The translations under genes were made by a program, and so were the position numbers. Below, one piece after another: positions 51,063 through 60,781 of a DNA stretch of 64,000 nucleotides. Origin of the DNA: Spirosoma sordidisoli (GTDB taxonomy: Bacteria; Bacteroidota; Bacteroidia; Cytophagales; Spirosomataceae); NCBI RefSeq assembly GCF_004138325.1, contig NZ_SBLB01000002.1:310001-374000 (forward strand), given 5' to 3'. Each line of letters starts with the position of its first letter. Within the stretch, counting starts at the first letter, position 1. Under the pieces are notes generated by a model. It ran no database searches. It saw nothing but the letters and a program-made list of their open reading frames with translations, and was not told where the DNA came from.

Positions 51063-52517
51063 CTATAACTGTTTTCGCAGGCGGGCTACGGGAATGTTGA
51101 GCTGCTCGCGGTATTTGGCCACGGTACGGCGGGCAATGTTGTAGCCGCGGTCGTTCAGAATCTTCTCGAGCTTATCGTCCGAGAGCGGGTTCATCTTGGG
51201 TTCGCTGTCGATGAGGTCTTTCAGGATGTTCTTCACCTCGCGGCTGCTGACATCCTCCCCCGTATCGGTCGAGATTCCTTCCGAGAAGAAATACTTGAGC
51301 GGATAAATGCCGAACTCGGTCTGTACGGCCTTGCTGTTGGCGACCCGCGACACGGTCGATACGTCCATGTCGATGAGGGTGGCAATATCTTTCAGGATCA
51401 TGGGCCGCAGCTTCGACTCGTCGCCGGTCAGGAAGAAGTCGTACTGGAACCGCACGATGGCGTTCATGGTCTTGAGCAGGGTCTGCTGCCGCTGTTTGAT
51501 GGCGTCGATGAACCACTTGGCCGCGTCGAGTTTCTGCTTCACGAACGAGACCGTTTCGCGCAGGGATTTGTTTTGCTTGCTGCTCTTGTCGTAGGTATCG
51601 AGCATGTCGGCAAACGACCGGCTGATGCGCAGTTCGGGCGCATTCTTGGAGTTCAGCGTCAGTTCGAGCTTGCCGTTGCTGTTGGTCAGGATAAAGTCCG
51701 GAATGAGGTACTGCACGTTGCCGGCTTCGCCTTCTACCGACCCCGGCTTGGGGTTGAGCTTGATGATTACATCGACGACCCGTTTCAGCGATTCGTCGCT
51801 GATGTTGAGCCGTCGCTGAATTTTGTCGTAGTGTTTCTTCGAGAACTCATCGAAAAAATCTTCGATGATGCGGATGGCCAGTACGTTGTAGGGGTCCGAC
51901 TGATCTTTGCGCCGGAGTTGCAGCAGCAGACATTCCTGCAGCGAGCGGGCGGCAATACCCGGCGGGTCGAAGGTCTGGATCTTATGCAGCACTTCCTGAA
52001 TTTCTTCGGCGTCGGTGAACACGTTCTGCGAAAAGGCCAGATCGTTCACGATGGCCTGCATAGATCGTCGGATGTAGCCGTCGGCCTCGATACTGCCAAT
52101 CAGCTGCAGACCGATGATCCGCTGTTCCTCGCTGAGCGAGAGGTACCCGAACTGCTGAAGCAGCGAGTCGGTCAGGCTCGAGCTGGTGGCCAGCGGCATG
52201 TCGCGCTCTTCTTCGCTGTAGTTGCCGTCGCCCTGCATCTTGTAGCCGGCATAATCTTCACCCTGCAGGTAGCTGTCGATATCGAGATCGTCGGTGCGGT
52301 CTTTATACTCGTCGTCGCCGAAGTCATCGTCGAACGGATCGTCCTCTTTCTGATCGAATTCGTCGTCCATGCCCTCTTCCAGCGCCGGGTTGATTTCCAA
52401 CTCCTCTTCGATGCGGGTATCCAGTTCGGCAGTAGGAATCTGCAACAGCTTTATGAACTGAATCTGCTGGGGCGATAACTTCTGCTGAAGAGACTGGGAA
52501 AGGCTTAACTTCTGCAT
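51063..52517 (-). CDS. rpoN: RNA polymerase sigma-54 factor RpoN
   Basis: A 484-aa sigma factor. The activator-interaction region I is at the N-terminus (MQKLSLSQSLQQKLSPQQIQ, rich in Leu and Gln). An acidic stretch (residues 50-95) follows. The core-binding domain and HTH come next, and the RpoN box reads ARRTVAKYRE near residue 467. Length is normal. It directs transcription of genes controlled by AAA+ activators such as the response regulator at 9.1-10.5 kb. Confidence 0.97.
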   Translation of the reverse strand: MQKLSLSQSLQQKLSPQQIQFIKLLQIPTAELDTRIEEELEINPALEEGMDDEFDQKEDDPFDDDFGDDEYKDRTDDLDIDSYLQGEDYAGYKMQGDGNYSEEERDMPLATSSSLTDSLLQQFGYLSLSEEQRIIGLQLIGSIEADGYIRRSMQAIVNDLAFSQNVFTDAEEIQEVLHKIQTFDPPGIAARSLQECLLLQLRRKDQSDPYNVLAIRIIEDFFDEFSKKHYDKIQRRLNISDESLKRVVDVIIKLNPKPGSVEGEAGNVQYLIPDFILTNSNGKLELTLNSKNAPELRISRSFADMLDTYDKSSKQNKSLRETVSFVKQKLDAAKWFIDAIKQRQQTLLKTMNAIVRFQYDFFLTGDESKLRPMILKDIATLIDMDVSTVSRVANSKAVQTEFGIYPLKYFFSEGISTDTGEDVSSREVKNILKDLIDSEPKMNPLSDDKLEKILNDRGYNIARRTVAKYREQLNIPVARLRKQL

Positions 52518-52796
52518 GGTAGTGATGTTTCAAATCGGGTAGGGGTGTCAACAGGGATTGGCGGCTCCAGTCGGCAAAATGCCCCTCACAATTATCAGAC
52601 CAATTTAGTTATGATTTTGTTTAGGGCCACAAAAAAAATACAATAACTCGTTCAGAATTAATGATTTGCCCAAAAAAAGTACTTCGTTAACGGCCCCGGA
52701 GAGTAGGTAAATTGTTGATAAATAGTTAGTTAGCCGGGCCCTTTCGGGGGCAGCCCGAGAGAATAAAACTGGTACCATTTTTTATACCTTAGCGGC

Positions 52797-54266
52797 ATGA
52801 CAAACAAGCTATACGACACCTCACTGAGTCTGCTTACCGATCTCTACCAGGTCACCATGGCCTATGGGTACTGGAAATCAGGCACTGCCGAAAAAGAAGC
52901 GGTCTTCAATCTGTACTTCCGGAAAAACCCGTTCGGCGGAGGCTATACGATAGCCTGTGGACTTAGTAATGTAATCGGCTACATCGAACAGTTCAGCTTT
53001 TCGCGCAAAGACCTGCGGTATCTCCGTACCCTCACCGGCAACGACGGGCAGCCCTTATTCGAGGAGGCTTTTATCGAGTACCTGGCCGCGCTGAAGCTGA
53101 GCTGCACCATCGATGCCATCCCCGAGGGAACGGTCGTATTTCCCAACGAGCCGCTGGTGCGGGTACGCGGGCCCATCCTGCAGTGTCAGCTGCTCGAAAC
53201 GCCCCTCCTGAACCTAGTCAACTTCGAGTCGCTGATTGCTACCAAATCGGCACGGCTCCGGCTGGTTGCCGAGTCGGACACGCTGCTGGAGTTCGGCCTC
53301 CGCCGGGCACAGGGGATCGATGGTGGCATGACGGCCAGCCGGGCGGCCTATATCGGTGGCTGCGACGCTACCTCGAACGTGCTGGCGGGCAAACTCTACG
53401 ACATTCCGGTTCGGGGTACCCACGCCCACAGCTGGGTCATGTCCTTCGACGATGAGCAGCAGGCGTTCGATACCTACGCGCAGGTGCTGCCCAACAACGT
53501 TACCCTGCTCGTTGACACCTACGATACCTTGGACGGGGTGCGGCTTGCCATCGAAACGGGGCATAAACTCCGGGCCCGGGGCTACCGGCTGGCCGGCATC
53601 CGGCTCGACTCCGGCGATCTGGCCTACCTCAGCATCGAAGCCCGCAAACTGCTCGATGAGGCTGGTTTTACCGATACCAGCATCGTGGCCAGCAACGACC
53701 TCGACGAGACGATCATCACCAGTCTGAAGCAGCAGGGGGCTAAAATTACGGTTTGGGGCGTCGGCACCAAACTGGTTACAGCCTTCGATCAGCCAGCGCT
53801 GGGGGGCGTCTATAAGCTGGCCGCGCTCCGCACGGGGGATGCCCACAAGCCCTGGGACTACAAGATCAAACTGTCGGAGCAGGCCATCAAAACCTCGACT
53901 CCGGGCATTCAGCAGGTGCGCCGGTACCGCGACGAGCGGGGCTTTCTGGCCGATATGATTTTCGATGAGACGCTGAACGGTACCCACCAGCCTACTACCA
54001 TGATCGACCCGCTCGACTTCACCAAACGTCGGCGCTTCGACGCGCATGCGGCTTTCGAGGATCTGCTGGTGCCCATCTTTGCGGCCGGCCAGTGCGTGTA
54101 CGATAAACCCGATATCCACGCCATCCGGGCGCGGGTGCAGGCGCAGCTGGCCGCGCTTCACCCCGGCGTTAAACGACTCGTCAACCCGCATACCTACCCC
54201 GTCGGACTGGAACGACACCTGCACGACCTCAAAACCGCGCTTATTCTCGAACGACGAGGGGAGTAA
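52797..54266 (+). CDS. pncB: Nicotinate phosphoribosyltransferase
   Basis: A 489-aa enzyme making nicotinate mononucleotide from nicotinate and PRPP for NAD salvage. The start (LLTDLYQVTMAYGYWKSG) and FRKNPFGGGYTIACGL are family signatures. The phosphoribosyl site is around GVRLAIETGHKLRARGYRLAGIRLDSGDL, with GTKLVTAFDQPALGGVYKLA near residue 325. Cytosolic. It stands alone and converges on the galactokinase-like gene 20 bases on. Confidence 0.95.
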   Translation: MTNKLYDTSLSLLTDLYQVTMAYGYWKSGTAEKEAVFNLYFRKNPFGGGYTIACGLSNVIGYIEQFSFSRKDLRYLRTLTGNDGQPLFEEAFIEYLAALKLSCTIDAIPEGTVVFPNEPLVRVRGPILQCQLLETPLLNLVNFESLIATKSARLRLVAESDTLLEFGLRRAQGIDGGMTASRAAYIGGCDATSNVLAGKLYDIPVRGTHAHSWVMSFDDEQQAFDTYAQVLPNNVTLLVDTYDTLDGVRLAIETGHKLRARGYRLAGIRLDSGDLAYLSIEARKLLDEAGFTDTSIVASNDLDETIITSLKQQGAKITVWGVGTKLVTAFDQPALGGVYKLAALRTGDAHKPWDYKIKLSEQAIKTSTPGIQQVRRYRDERGFLADMIFDETLNGTHQPTTMIDPLDFTKRRRFDAHAAFEDLLVPIFAAGQCVYDKPDIHAIRARVQAQLAALHPGVKRLVNPHTYPVGLERHLHDLKTALILERRGE

Positions 54267-54286
54267 ATGCCAGGTTTATTGAAGGG

Positions 54287-55369
54287 CTACAACGTATGAT
54301 GCGTGCCGTTGTCGACGTGTACCACATAGGCCCGGCCACCGGCCTGCTCGATGGCGTCGGCTACCGCGATGGGGTTTTCGGGTGCGTAGGCAAACATGCA
54401 GCCACCACCGCCCGACCCGTTGATCTTGCCACCCAGCGCGCCGGCTGCGAGGGCAGCGTCGAGCATCCGGTCTATTTTAGGGGTGCTGATACGCTGGGCG
54501 TCGCGGAGGTTGGCGTGGTGGTCGGTCAGGAGCTGGCCGAACCGCCGGTGGTCGAGCGCATCGGCCTGTAACACCGTCAGCGCATCGCGCAGGATGTCGC
54601 GGTTGGAAAGGTTGCCTTTCAGCAGGATGTACTCGTCTTTGGTCAGGCTGTCTTTGAACTCGGTCGCGTCGGTCAGGGTCGAGTGGTGCAGCGAGAAGTC
54701 GGGGTTCACCGTTCTGATGCGGGCCAGGATGTCGAGCATACCGTACTTGACCCGGCTCAGAATCCCGATCGTATCTTTCGGCTCCTGCGAATCGCCCAGT
54801 ACGAAGGTGCCGAGCTGGGACGCCGGGCTGCGGGGCTCCAGGCTGACCAGCCGGATCTGCGGCTGCGATTCGAGGTAGATCACCTGCCCAACGGCCGTGG
54901 CGAAATGGTCCATCATACCGCCGGGTTCACCGAATTCAAGCACTTCGGCTGCGTAGGCCAGCTCGGCCAGCTGCGTGGGCGGCAGGGAACGCGGCTGGTC
55001 GGCCAGCTGGGTCAGCACATCGAGCCAGGTCACCAGCAGCGCCGACGAACTCGACGTGCCGGCGTTGATGGGAATGGTACCGTGAACCTCGCCCAGAACC
55101 CCCCGCGAAAAGGTAAAACCCTCGCGCAGCAGCACGTTGACCGCCGACCGAAAATAATCCCGATCCTGCGGATACGTCAGCGGAGAGCCGTCGAACGGAA
55201 TCGTTACCGTACTGCCGATGTCGGGCAGGTTGAGCCGGAACCCCGTTTCGGGGGTAGAGGTGGCCTCGATCTGAATCCGGCGCGAGATGGCGGCCGCTAT
55301 GACGGGTAACCCTAGATAATCCTGATGTTCGCCGAACAGGCAGATACGGCCGGGGGTAGAACTGGTCAT
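54287..55369 (-). CDS. GHMP kinase, galactokinase-like
   Basis: A 360-aa sugar kinase. The galactokinase-type signature GRICLFGEHQDYLGLPV is at residues 7-23. The ATP-binding motif is INAGTSSSSALLV near residue 112, and a C-terminal glycine-rich GGKINGSGGGGCMFAY is near residue 310. The GEHxDY core fits galactokinase and related hexose kinases. No galT or galE is near. It precedes a sugar MFS transporter (24-base gap, same strand), suggesting uptake and phosphorylation of a free sugar such as galactose or a relative. Confidence 0.85.
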   Translation of the reverse strand: MTSSTPGRICLFGEHQDYLGLPVIAAAISRRIQIEATSTPETGFRLNLPDIGSTVTIPFDGSPLTYPQDRDYFRSAVNVLLREGFTFSRGVLGEVHGTIPINAGTSSSSALLVTWLDVLTQLADQPRSLPPTQLAELAYAAEVLEFGEPGGMMDHFATAVGQVIYLESQPQIRLVSLEPRSPASQLGTFVLGDSQEPKDTIGILSRVKYGMLDILARIRTVNPDFSLHHSTLTDATEFKDSLTKDEYILLKGNLSNRDILRDALTVLQADALDHRRFGQLLTDHHANLRDAQRISTPKIDRMLDAALAAGALGGKINGSGGGGCMFAYAPENPIAVADAIEQAGGRAYVVHVDNGTHHTL

Positions 55370-55393
55370 CGGAACAAAAAAGCAGACAGGGAC

Positions 55394-56611
55394 TTACCAG
55401 CTCGTTTTTTTGTAGCCTGACACGGCATAGTACAGGATGAAGCCGAAGAGGGGCAGCAGCATGGCATAGGCCAGCTGCGGGCTGTACGTATCGGTCAGAT
55501 ACCCGTGGAGCAAAGGCAGCAGCGCCCCGCCCGAAATGCCCATGATCAGCAGGGCCGAGCCGAGTTTGGTGAAGCGGCCCAGGCGGTTGAGCGCCAGCGG
55601 CCAGAGCGCCGGCCAGATCGGGGCGAGACCAAAACCCAGCAGCGCTACGCACAGGACCGAGGTAAAACCGCTGGTCAGCAGGGTAGCTACCGTCAGCACC
55701 AGCCCGTAAGCGGCTCCGAACCGCAGTGCCGTTTGCTGCGAGATCACTTTGGGGATCAGCACGATACCCAGCACGTAGCCCGCCAGCAGGCCGTACAGCG
55801 TATAGGTCGTGAAATATTTGGCTTCGTCGTTATCAAAACCCAGCGCTTTACCGTAGTTGATGATGGTATCGCCCGCAATGACCTCGGCACCCACGTAACA
55901 GAACAGAGCCGCTACGCCCAGCACCAGGTTCGGGAACTGCCAGACGCTGGTATGCGCCACCGTATCGGCAGGCGCGTCGTCTTGCTCTTCCGATACGTCG
56001 GGCAGGTTCGAGAACCGAATCAGGCCCGCCAGCACTACCAGTACGCCCGTCAGAATCAGATAGGGCGACACCACTTTTTCGAGCGAAGCAGCCCCCGATA
56101 CGGCATTGGCTCCCGTCAGCAGCAGCCCGCCAAACACGAACTGGCTGATGATACCGGCCAGCTTATTGGCAATACCCATGAAGCTGATGCGCTGGGCGGC
56201 ACTTTCGCGCGGACCCAGAATGGTAGCGTAGGGGTTAGAGGCCGTTTGCAGCACCGTTAGCCCAATGCCGATCAGAAATAGACCGACCAGAAAAAGCGGG
56301 TACGATACGGCTTTGGCCGCCGGCACGAAAATAAGCGTACCGACCGCCATCACCAGCAAACCCAGCGACATGCCACTTTTAAAACCCGTTCGCTTCAACA
56401 CCGCCGATGACGGAATGGCCATGAGCGTATAGGAGATAAAGAACGCAAAGGCAACCAGGTTGGAACCAACGGTGCTGAGGTCGAAGGCCTGCTTGAAAAA
56501 CGCAATCAGGACGCTGTTGACCCAGGTCACGAAGCCGAATATGAAAAAGAGGGCACCGATGATGAGCAGGGGGCCGGTGTAATTCTGGGGTTTGGAAGGG
56601 GCAGTTACCAT
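55394..56611 (-). CDS. Sugar MFS transporter, FucP/GluP type
   Basis: A 405-aa protein with twelve hydrophobic helices and the FucP/glucose-galactose transporter features GFVTWVNSVLIAFFKQAFDL, YTLMAIPSSAVLKRTGFKSG and GLTVLQTASNPYATILGP. It would import a hexose with protons across the inner membrane. The kinase encoded 24 bases downstream supports a galactose- or fucose-like substrate. Confidence 0.92.
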   Translation of the reverse strand: MVTAPSKPQNYTGPLLIIGALFFIFGFVTWVNSVLIAFFKQAFDLSTVGSNLVAFAFFISYTLMAIPSSAVLKRTGFKSGMSLGLLVMAVGTLIFVPAAKAVSYPLFLVGLFLIGIGLTVLQTASNPYATILGPRESAAQRISFMGIANKLAGIISQFVFGGLLLTGANAVSGAASLEKVVSPYLILTGVLVVLAGLIRFSNLPDVSEEQDDAPADTVAHTSVWQFPNLVLGVAALFCYVGAEVIAGDTIINYGKALGFDNDEAKYFTTYTLYGLLAGYVLGIVLIPKVISQQTALRFGAAYGLVLTVATLLTSGFTSVLCVALLGFGLAPIWPALWPLALNRLGRFTKLGSALLIMGISGGALLPLLHGYLTDTYSPQLAYAMLLPLFGFILYYAVSGYKKTSW

Positions 56612-56708
56612 GTCTGGGAGAGCAACAAAAAACGATGGGCTAATGAACAGAAAACGACCGGTGTCGAAGAGACGGCAGGCATTCGCTAGCCAATATTATA
56701 AAATTTTT

Positions 56709-58082
56709 TCAAAAATTGTCGTTTAACCCGAAAATCGGTGGGTTGGTCTTCCATTTGCCCCGGGTGAAGTCGGGAATATCGACCGCTTTGCTGTTACCGG
56801 CAATGCTTTGTTCGGACAGGGGGCTGATGGCGCTCCAGACGGCCGCGTCATAGACGTCGATCGGAACGGGGCCTTTGGCTTTGACGGCTTCGATAAACGC
56901 CCGCAAGACGAAAAAGTCGATGCCGCCATGTCCGGCTTTGTCGGCGGTTTGGGCGTGCCGTTTCCAGAGGGGGTGGTCGTATTTCTCCTGATAGGCGGCA
57001 AAAGGCTCCCAGGTGTGGGCTTTGGGCGAGGTACCTTCGAGGTAGATCATATCGTTATCGTCCATCCAGATGCCCTGCGTGCCCTGCGCCCGGAAGCCGA
57101 GCGAGTAGGGGCGGGGTGAGTTGGTGTCGTGCATGATCACGATGTTTTCGCCGTTGGCGCACTCGATCATGGTCGTTACTACATCGCCGAGTTTGAAGTT
57201 GACTTTGGCGTTGGGGTGGTCGGCTCCGCCCTTGTCGACAACGTACTTATGCAGCCCGCGGCTTTTGGTCGCCATACTCGTTAGCCGGACAAAGCGGTTG
57301 CCCCGGTTGATGTTGAGCCAGTGGGCCACCGGACCGAGGCCGTGGGTTGGGTACAGATCCCCGTTGCGGTCTACGGAGTGCTGGGTGCGCCAGCGGGCTT
57401 CCGAAAAGCCTTTTTCGCCAAACTCGACCCCACCGCCATAGGCTTTTTTGCCGTCGTTGAACTTCACTTCGCGCAGGTCGTGCTGATAGCCGCAGTGGGC
57501 GTAGGTCATTTCACCGAACAGGCCCTGCCGGATCATGTTGAGTACCGCCAGCACGTCGCGCCGGTAGCAGACGTTCTCCAGAATCATGCAGGGCATCTTC
57601 GTTTTCTCGGAGGTGTTGACCAGATCCCACGATTCCTGAAGGGTTACCGTTGCCGACACTTCAACCGCTGCGTACTTCCCGGCTTTCATGGTCGCTACGG
57701 CCATGGGTACGTGCCATTCCCAGGGGGTGGCAATCACGACGCCGTCGAGGTCGTCGCGTTTGAGCATCTGCAGAAAGGCTTCGCTGCCTTTGGTATAAGC
57801 TTCGGGCAGCGGTCGGCCCGCTTTCTGGATCATGGCGTTGGTGCGGGCAATGCTGTCCGGGTCAACGTCGCAGATGGCCGGAATGACAACGTCGTCGCGA
57901 TACAGTGCCTGTTCTACATGACTGCGTCCGCGCAGGCCTACGCCAATGAAGCCAAGCCGGACTTTGGTGTCGGCCGGCGCAGCCTGTCCGGCGCGGCTGG
58001 TCAGTACCGTCGGGAAAATAGATGCGGCTGTACCGGTGAGGGCGGCCGTACGGATAAACTGGCGTCGGGTGGTGGCGGTCAT
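56709..58082 (-). CDS. Gfo/Idh/MocA oxidoreductase, GH109-like glycosidase
   Basis: A 457-aa protein with a Tat-type signal (MTATTRRQFIRTAALTGTAA). The Rossmann domain begins RLGFIGVGLRGRSHVEQAL. The sequence NVCYRRDVLAVLNMIRQGLFGEM, NGDLYPTHGLGPVAHWLNIN and RFVRLTSMATKSRGL follows the GH109 group, which hydrolyses alpha-N-acetylgalactosaminides by an NAD-dependent mechanism. It is likely exported folded with its cofactor. It is near a GHMP kinase and sugar transporter, so this may be a small GalNAc/galactose-related cluster. Confidence 0.88.
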   Translation of the reverse strand: MTATTRRQFIRTAALTGTAASIFPTVLTSRAGQAAPADTKVRLGFIGVGLRGRSHVEQALYRDDVVIPAICDVDPDSIARTNAMIQKAGRPLPEAYTKGSEAFLQMLKRDDLDGVVIATPWEWHVPMAVATMKAGKYAAVEVSATVTLQESWDLVNTSEKTKMPCMILENVCYRRDVLAVLNMIRQGLFGEMTYAHCGYQHDLREVKFNDGKKAYGGGVEFGEKGFSEARWRTQHSVDRNGDLYPTHGLGPVAHWLNINRGNRFVRLTSMATKSRGLHKYVVDKGGADHPNAKVNFKLGDVVTTMIECANGENIVIMHDTNSPRPYSLGFRAQGTQGIWMDDNDMIYLEGTSPKAHTWEPFAAYQEKYDHPLWKRHAQTADKAGHGGIDFFVLRAFIEAVKAKGPVPIDVYDAAVWSAISPLSEQSIAGNSKAVDIPDFTRGKWKTNPPIFGLNDNF

Positions 58083-58162
58083 GGGGATTAGGTTAGGACT
58101 ACTTCAGGAATCACGACCGGAAATATACGGATTATCACCAAACCGGATGCCGCTGCCGGTGA

Positions 58163-59269
58163 CTAGAAATTCCACCAGACCTCGGTCGGGTAGGCCACAC
58201 CCAGTACCACCGGCTCACCAATTCGGGGGGTCGTTACGGGAAGCCCCACCGCGCGGGCGCGTTCGGTAAACCGTTGTATGGGCTCGTTCCAGGGGTGGTA
58301 GGCCAGCGCGAACTTACTCCAGTGAACGGGTAAAACGGTTTTAGCCTTCAGATCCTGACCGGCCTTCACGACCTCTTCGGGAAACATGTGAATATTGGGC
58401 CAGTCGCGGCCGTACTGACCGCATTCCAGAATAGCCAGATCGAACGGGCCGTAGGTAGCGCCTATTTTGGCAAACTGCTCGTCGTAGCCCGAGTCGCCCC
58501 CCAGAAACAGCCGGTAGCCGTGCAGGTCGAGGACGAACGATGTCCAGAAGGTTTTGCCGCGGGTCAGGCCCCGTCCCGAGAAGTGCCGCGCCGGGGTAGA
58601 CGTGAGCCGGATGCTATCGGCCACGGCCTGCGTTTCCCACCAGTCGAACTCAACGATGCGGTCGGCTGGCACGCCCCAGCGTTCGAGGTGGGCACCAACG
58701 CCCAGGGCGGTATAGAACCGTTTAACTTTTGGGATGAGCCGGGTAATGGTCTGGTAATCGAGGTGATCGTAATGATCGTGCGACAGCACCAGCATGTCGA
58801 TGGCGGGCATATCGTCGGCGCTGTAGGCATCCGAACCCGGAAACGACCGGCCGAAATACCCGATGGGCGACGCGCTGCCGCTCAGGACCGGATCGACCAG
58901 AATCGTAACTCCTTTGGACTTGATGAGGTAGGACGAATGCCCGAACCAGACCAGGCTGGGGGTGTCGTCGGGTAAACTGGTCAGGGAGGTACGGACGGTA
59001 GGGATGGGCCGGGGCGGTTCGTTGGTGGCGGGCTTGTTCAGGAAGTCGCTCATCATGGCGATGTAGGAGGCTCCTTCGCGCATCATGGCCGTAGGGGCGA
59101 TATTCTGGAAAGCACCGTCGCGGTAGTTGGGCGACTGGCTGATGCGCTCCAGCCGGGCGTCGGCTGGATTCAGGCCAAAAACGGGCTGCTGGAGAAAGAT
59201 ATACCCCCCGATGGCCAGGGTTGCCAGAATAATAAGGGTGATGAGCATGGTGGATTTAAGCGATTTCAT
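58163..59269 (-). CDS. MBL-fold metallohydrolase with N-terminal anchor (UlaG/NAPE-PLD-like)
   Basis: A 368-aa protein from ATG 59267-59269 (MKSLKSTMLITLIILATLAI), giving one hydrophobic anchor. The metal-binding motif is LSHDHYDHLD. LVWFGHSSYLIKSKGVTILVDPVL before it and GPFDLAILECGQYGRDW after it fit the NAPE-PLD/UlaG-like branch. Active site faces the periplasm by topology. The extension upstream (41 codons) is basic and not membrane-like and is rejected. Confidence 0.9.
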   Translation of the reverse strand: MKSLKSTMLITLIILATLAIGGYIFLQQPVFGLNPADARLERISQSPNYRDGAFQNIAPTAMMREGASYIAMMSDFLNKPATNEPPRPIPTVRTSLTSLPDDTPSLVWFGHSSYLIKSKGVTILVDPVLSGSASPIGYFGRSFPGSDAYSADDMPAIDMLVLSHDHYDHLDYQTITRLIPKVKRFYTALGVGAHLERWGVPADRIVEFDWWETQAVADSIRLTSTPARHFSGRGLTRGKTFWTSFVLDLHGYRLFLGGDSGYDEQFAKIGATYGPFDLAILECGQYGRDWPNIHMFPEEVVKAGQDLKAKTVLPVHWSKFALAYHPWNEPIQRFTERARAVGLPVTTPRIGEPVVLGVAYPTEVWWNF

Positions 59270-59529
59270 GTTAGGCAAACCATGTGGGGTCGGCTTCCGT
59301 TCGGCACCCGGGGGAACAAACCGTTTAGAGCGGGCGTTATACAAATGAACCTGCCTATGCTTGTTTAGCTTTTTTAAAGAAAGGTTGAACAAGATCCGGT
59401 GAAAACGGGTTAAATAGGTATCATTCGCACACGAAAGAGCGGGTTTTCTTCAACGCTCTGCTGTCTGCCTGTGTTGTACACATACTTTGTAACGACAGGT
59501 TGATCGAACCATTTTTCGATTACTAGTTT

Positions 59530-59961
59530 ATGGAAACCTCCCGGGCCGATGCCCTGCGGGTGGCTGTGTTTCGGAAAGAGCACTTTAACGCGGCCCATCG
59601 TCTGAATAACCCCAACTGGTCAGACGAAAAAAACGCCCGCGTTTACGGCAAGTGCAACAATCCCAATTATCACGGACACAATTACGAGCTGATTGTTCAG
59701 GTTACGGGGCCCATCGATCCCGAAACCGGCTATGTCATCGACATGAAAGTGCTCGGTGACCTGATCAAGACGCACGTTACCGACCGCTTCGATCACAAAA
59801 ATCTCAACCTCGACACCGATGAGTTCGCCGACCTGAACCCGTCGGCCGAAAACATTGCCATCGTTATTTACACAATTTTACGCAACCAGCTGAGCCAGGA
59901 CCTGGCCCTCAAAATCAGACTTTATGAAACGGAACGGAACTTCGTCGAGTACCCCGCTTAA
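59530..59961 (+). CDS. 6-pyruvoyl-tetrahydropterin synthase / QueD family
   Basis: A 143-aa enzyme of the T-fold. Zinc ligands are His23 (FNAAHRL), His48 and His50 (NYHGHNYEL), and the catalytic cysteine is Cys42 (YGKCNNPN). The family converts dihydroneopterin triphosphate to 6-pyruvoyl- or 6-carboxy-tetrahydropterin. The 3' end overlaps folE by 38 bases, so the two are co-translated, and an SDR follows. Together these recall the three steps of tetrahydrobiopterin synthesis, though queuosine synthesis is the alternative. Confidence 0.92.
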   Translation: METSRADALRVAVFRKEHFNAAHRLNNPNWSDEKNARVYGKCNNPNYHGHNYELIVQVTGPIDPETGYVIDMKVLGDLIKTHVTDRFDHKNLNLDTDEFADLNPSAENIAIVIYTILRNQLSQDLALKIRLYETERNFVEYPA

Positions 59962-60712
59962 CGGACAGGCTATGAACGGCGTTTCGCTGAACGGAAACCC
60001 CATGAACGGTAAACACATGAACGGTAACGGCCTGAATGGTCATCATCACGACGAACTGATTGATGAAATCGGCGACGAACACGGCGCTGCTTCGATTGAT
60101 ACACCCATGCGGCCCGACGCCTTCGATCTGGACGACGATACCAAAATCGACCTGATTGAAGAGCACTTCCGCGAGATCATGAGTATTCTGGGCCTCGACC
60201 TGACCGACGACAGCCTCAAAGGATCGCCCCGGCGGGTGGCCAAGATGTACGTCAAGGAAATCTTCCGCGGCCTGGACCCGGCCAACAAACCCGCACCGAC
60301 CCTGTTCGAGAACAAGTTCCGGTACAACGAGATGCTGGTCGAGAAAGACATTCTGGTGCAGACCTACTGCGAGCACCATTTCGTGCCGATCATTGGTAAG
60401 GCACACGTGGCCTATATCTCCAGCGGCAAGGTTATCGGCCTCTCCAAGCTGAACCGGATCGTAGAATATTACAGCAAGCGTCCCCAGGTGCAGGAGCGCC
60501 TGACGGTTCAGATCGCCGACGAGCTGAAGAAGGTGCTCGAGACCGAAGACGTAGCGGTCATCATCGACGCCAAACACCTCTGCGTGTCGACGCGGGGCGT
60601 ACACGACGTCAATAGCTCGACCATCACGGCTGCCTACGGGGGCAAGTTCGATGAAGAGGCTACCCGTCAGGAATTGTTGCGCTACATTGGTACCTCGAAC
60701 GTAACTATCTAA
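59924..60712 (+). CDS. folE: GTP cyclohydrolase I with a repetitive N-terminal extension
   Basis: A 262-aa enzyme that opens GTP to form dihydroneopterin triphosphate, the first pterin step. Zinc ligands are Cys149, His152 (TYCEHHFVP) and Cys220 (AKHLCVSTRG). The catalytic core starts near residue 70. The first 40 residues hold six copies of a five-residue (M/L)NGxx unit at residues 12, 17, 22, 27, 32 and 37, encoded by 15-base repeats. The start lies inside the preceding gene; later ATGs at residue 17 and beyond are possible. The core length is normal for FolE. Confidence 0.95.
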   Translation: MKRNGTSSSTPLNGQAMNGVSLNGNPMNGKHMNGNGLNGHHHDELIDEIGDEHGAASIDTPMRPDAFDLDDDTKIDLIEEHFREIMSILGLDLTDDSLKGSPRRVAKMYVKEIFRGLDPANKPAPTLFENKFRYNEMLVEKDILVQTYCEHHFVPIIGKAHVAYISSGKVIGLSKLNRIVEYYSKRPQVQERLTVQIADELKKVLETEDVAVIIDAKHLCVSTRGVHDVNSSTITAAYGGKFDEEATRQELLRYIGTSNVTI

Positions 60713-60717
60713 CCGGT

Positions 60718-60781
60718 TTGCGGTTTTACAGGGTACAGTCTGGCGTCAGCCAGCGTAGCTGTAAAACCGCAACCTTTTTTT
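60718..60781 (+). terminator. Terminator-like hairpin ending directly at the SDR start codon
   Basis: A 14-base stem TTGCGGTTTTACAG with a 27-base loop, followed by CC and seven T. The last T is the base before the ATG at 60782. It would end folE transcripts, yet leaves no leader for the SDR, so it may act as an attenuator or the SDR may use a start within read-through mRNA. Confidence 0.7.
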
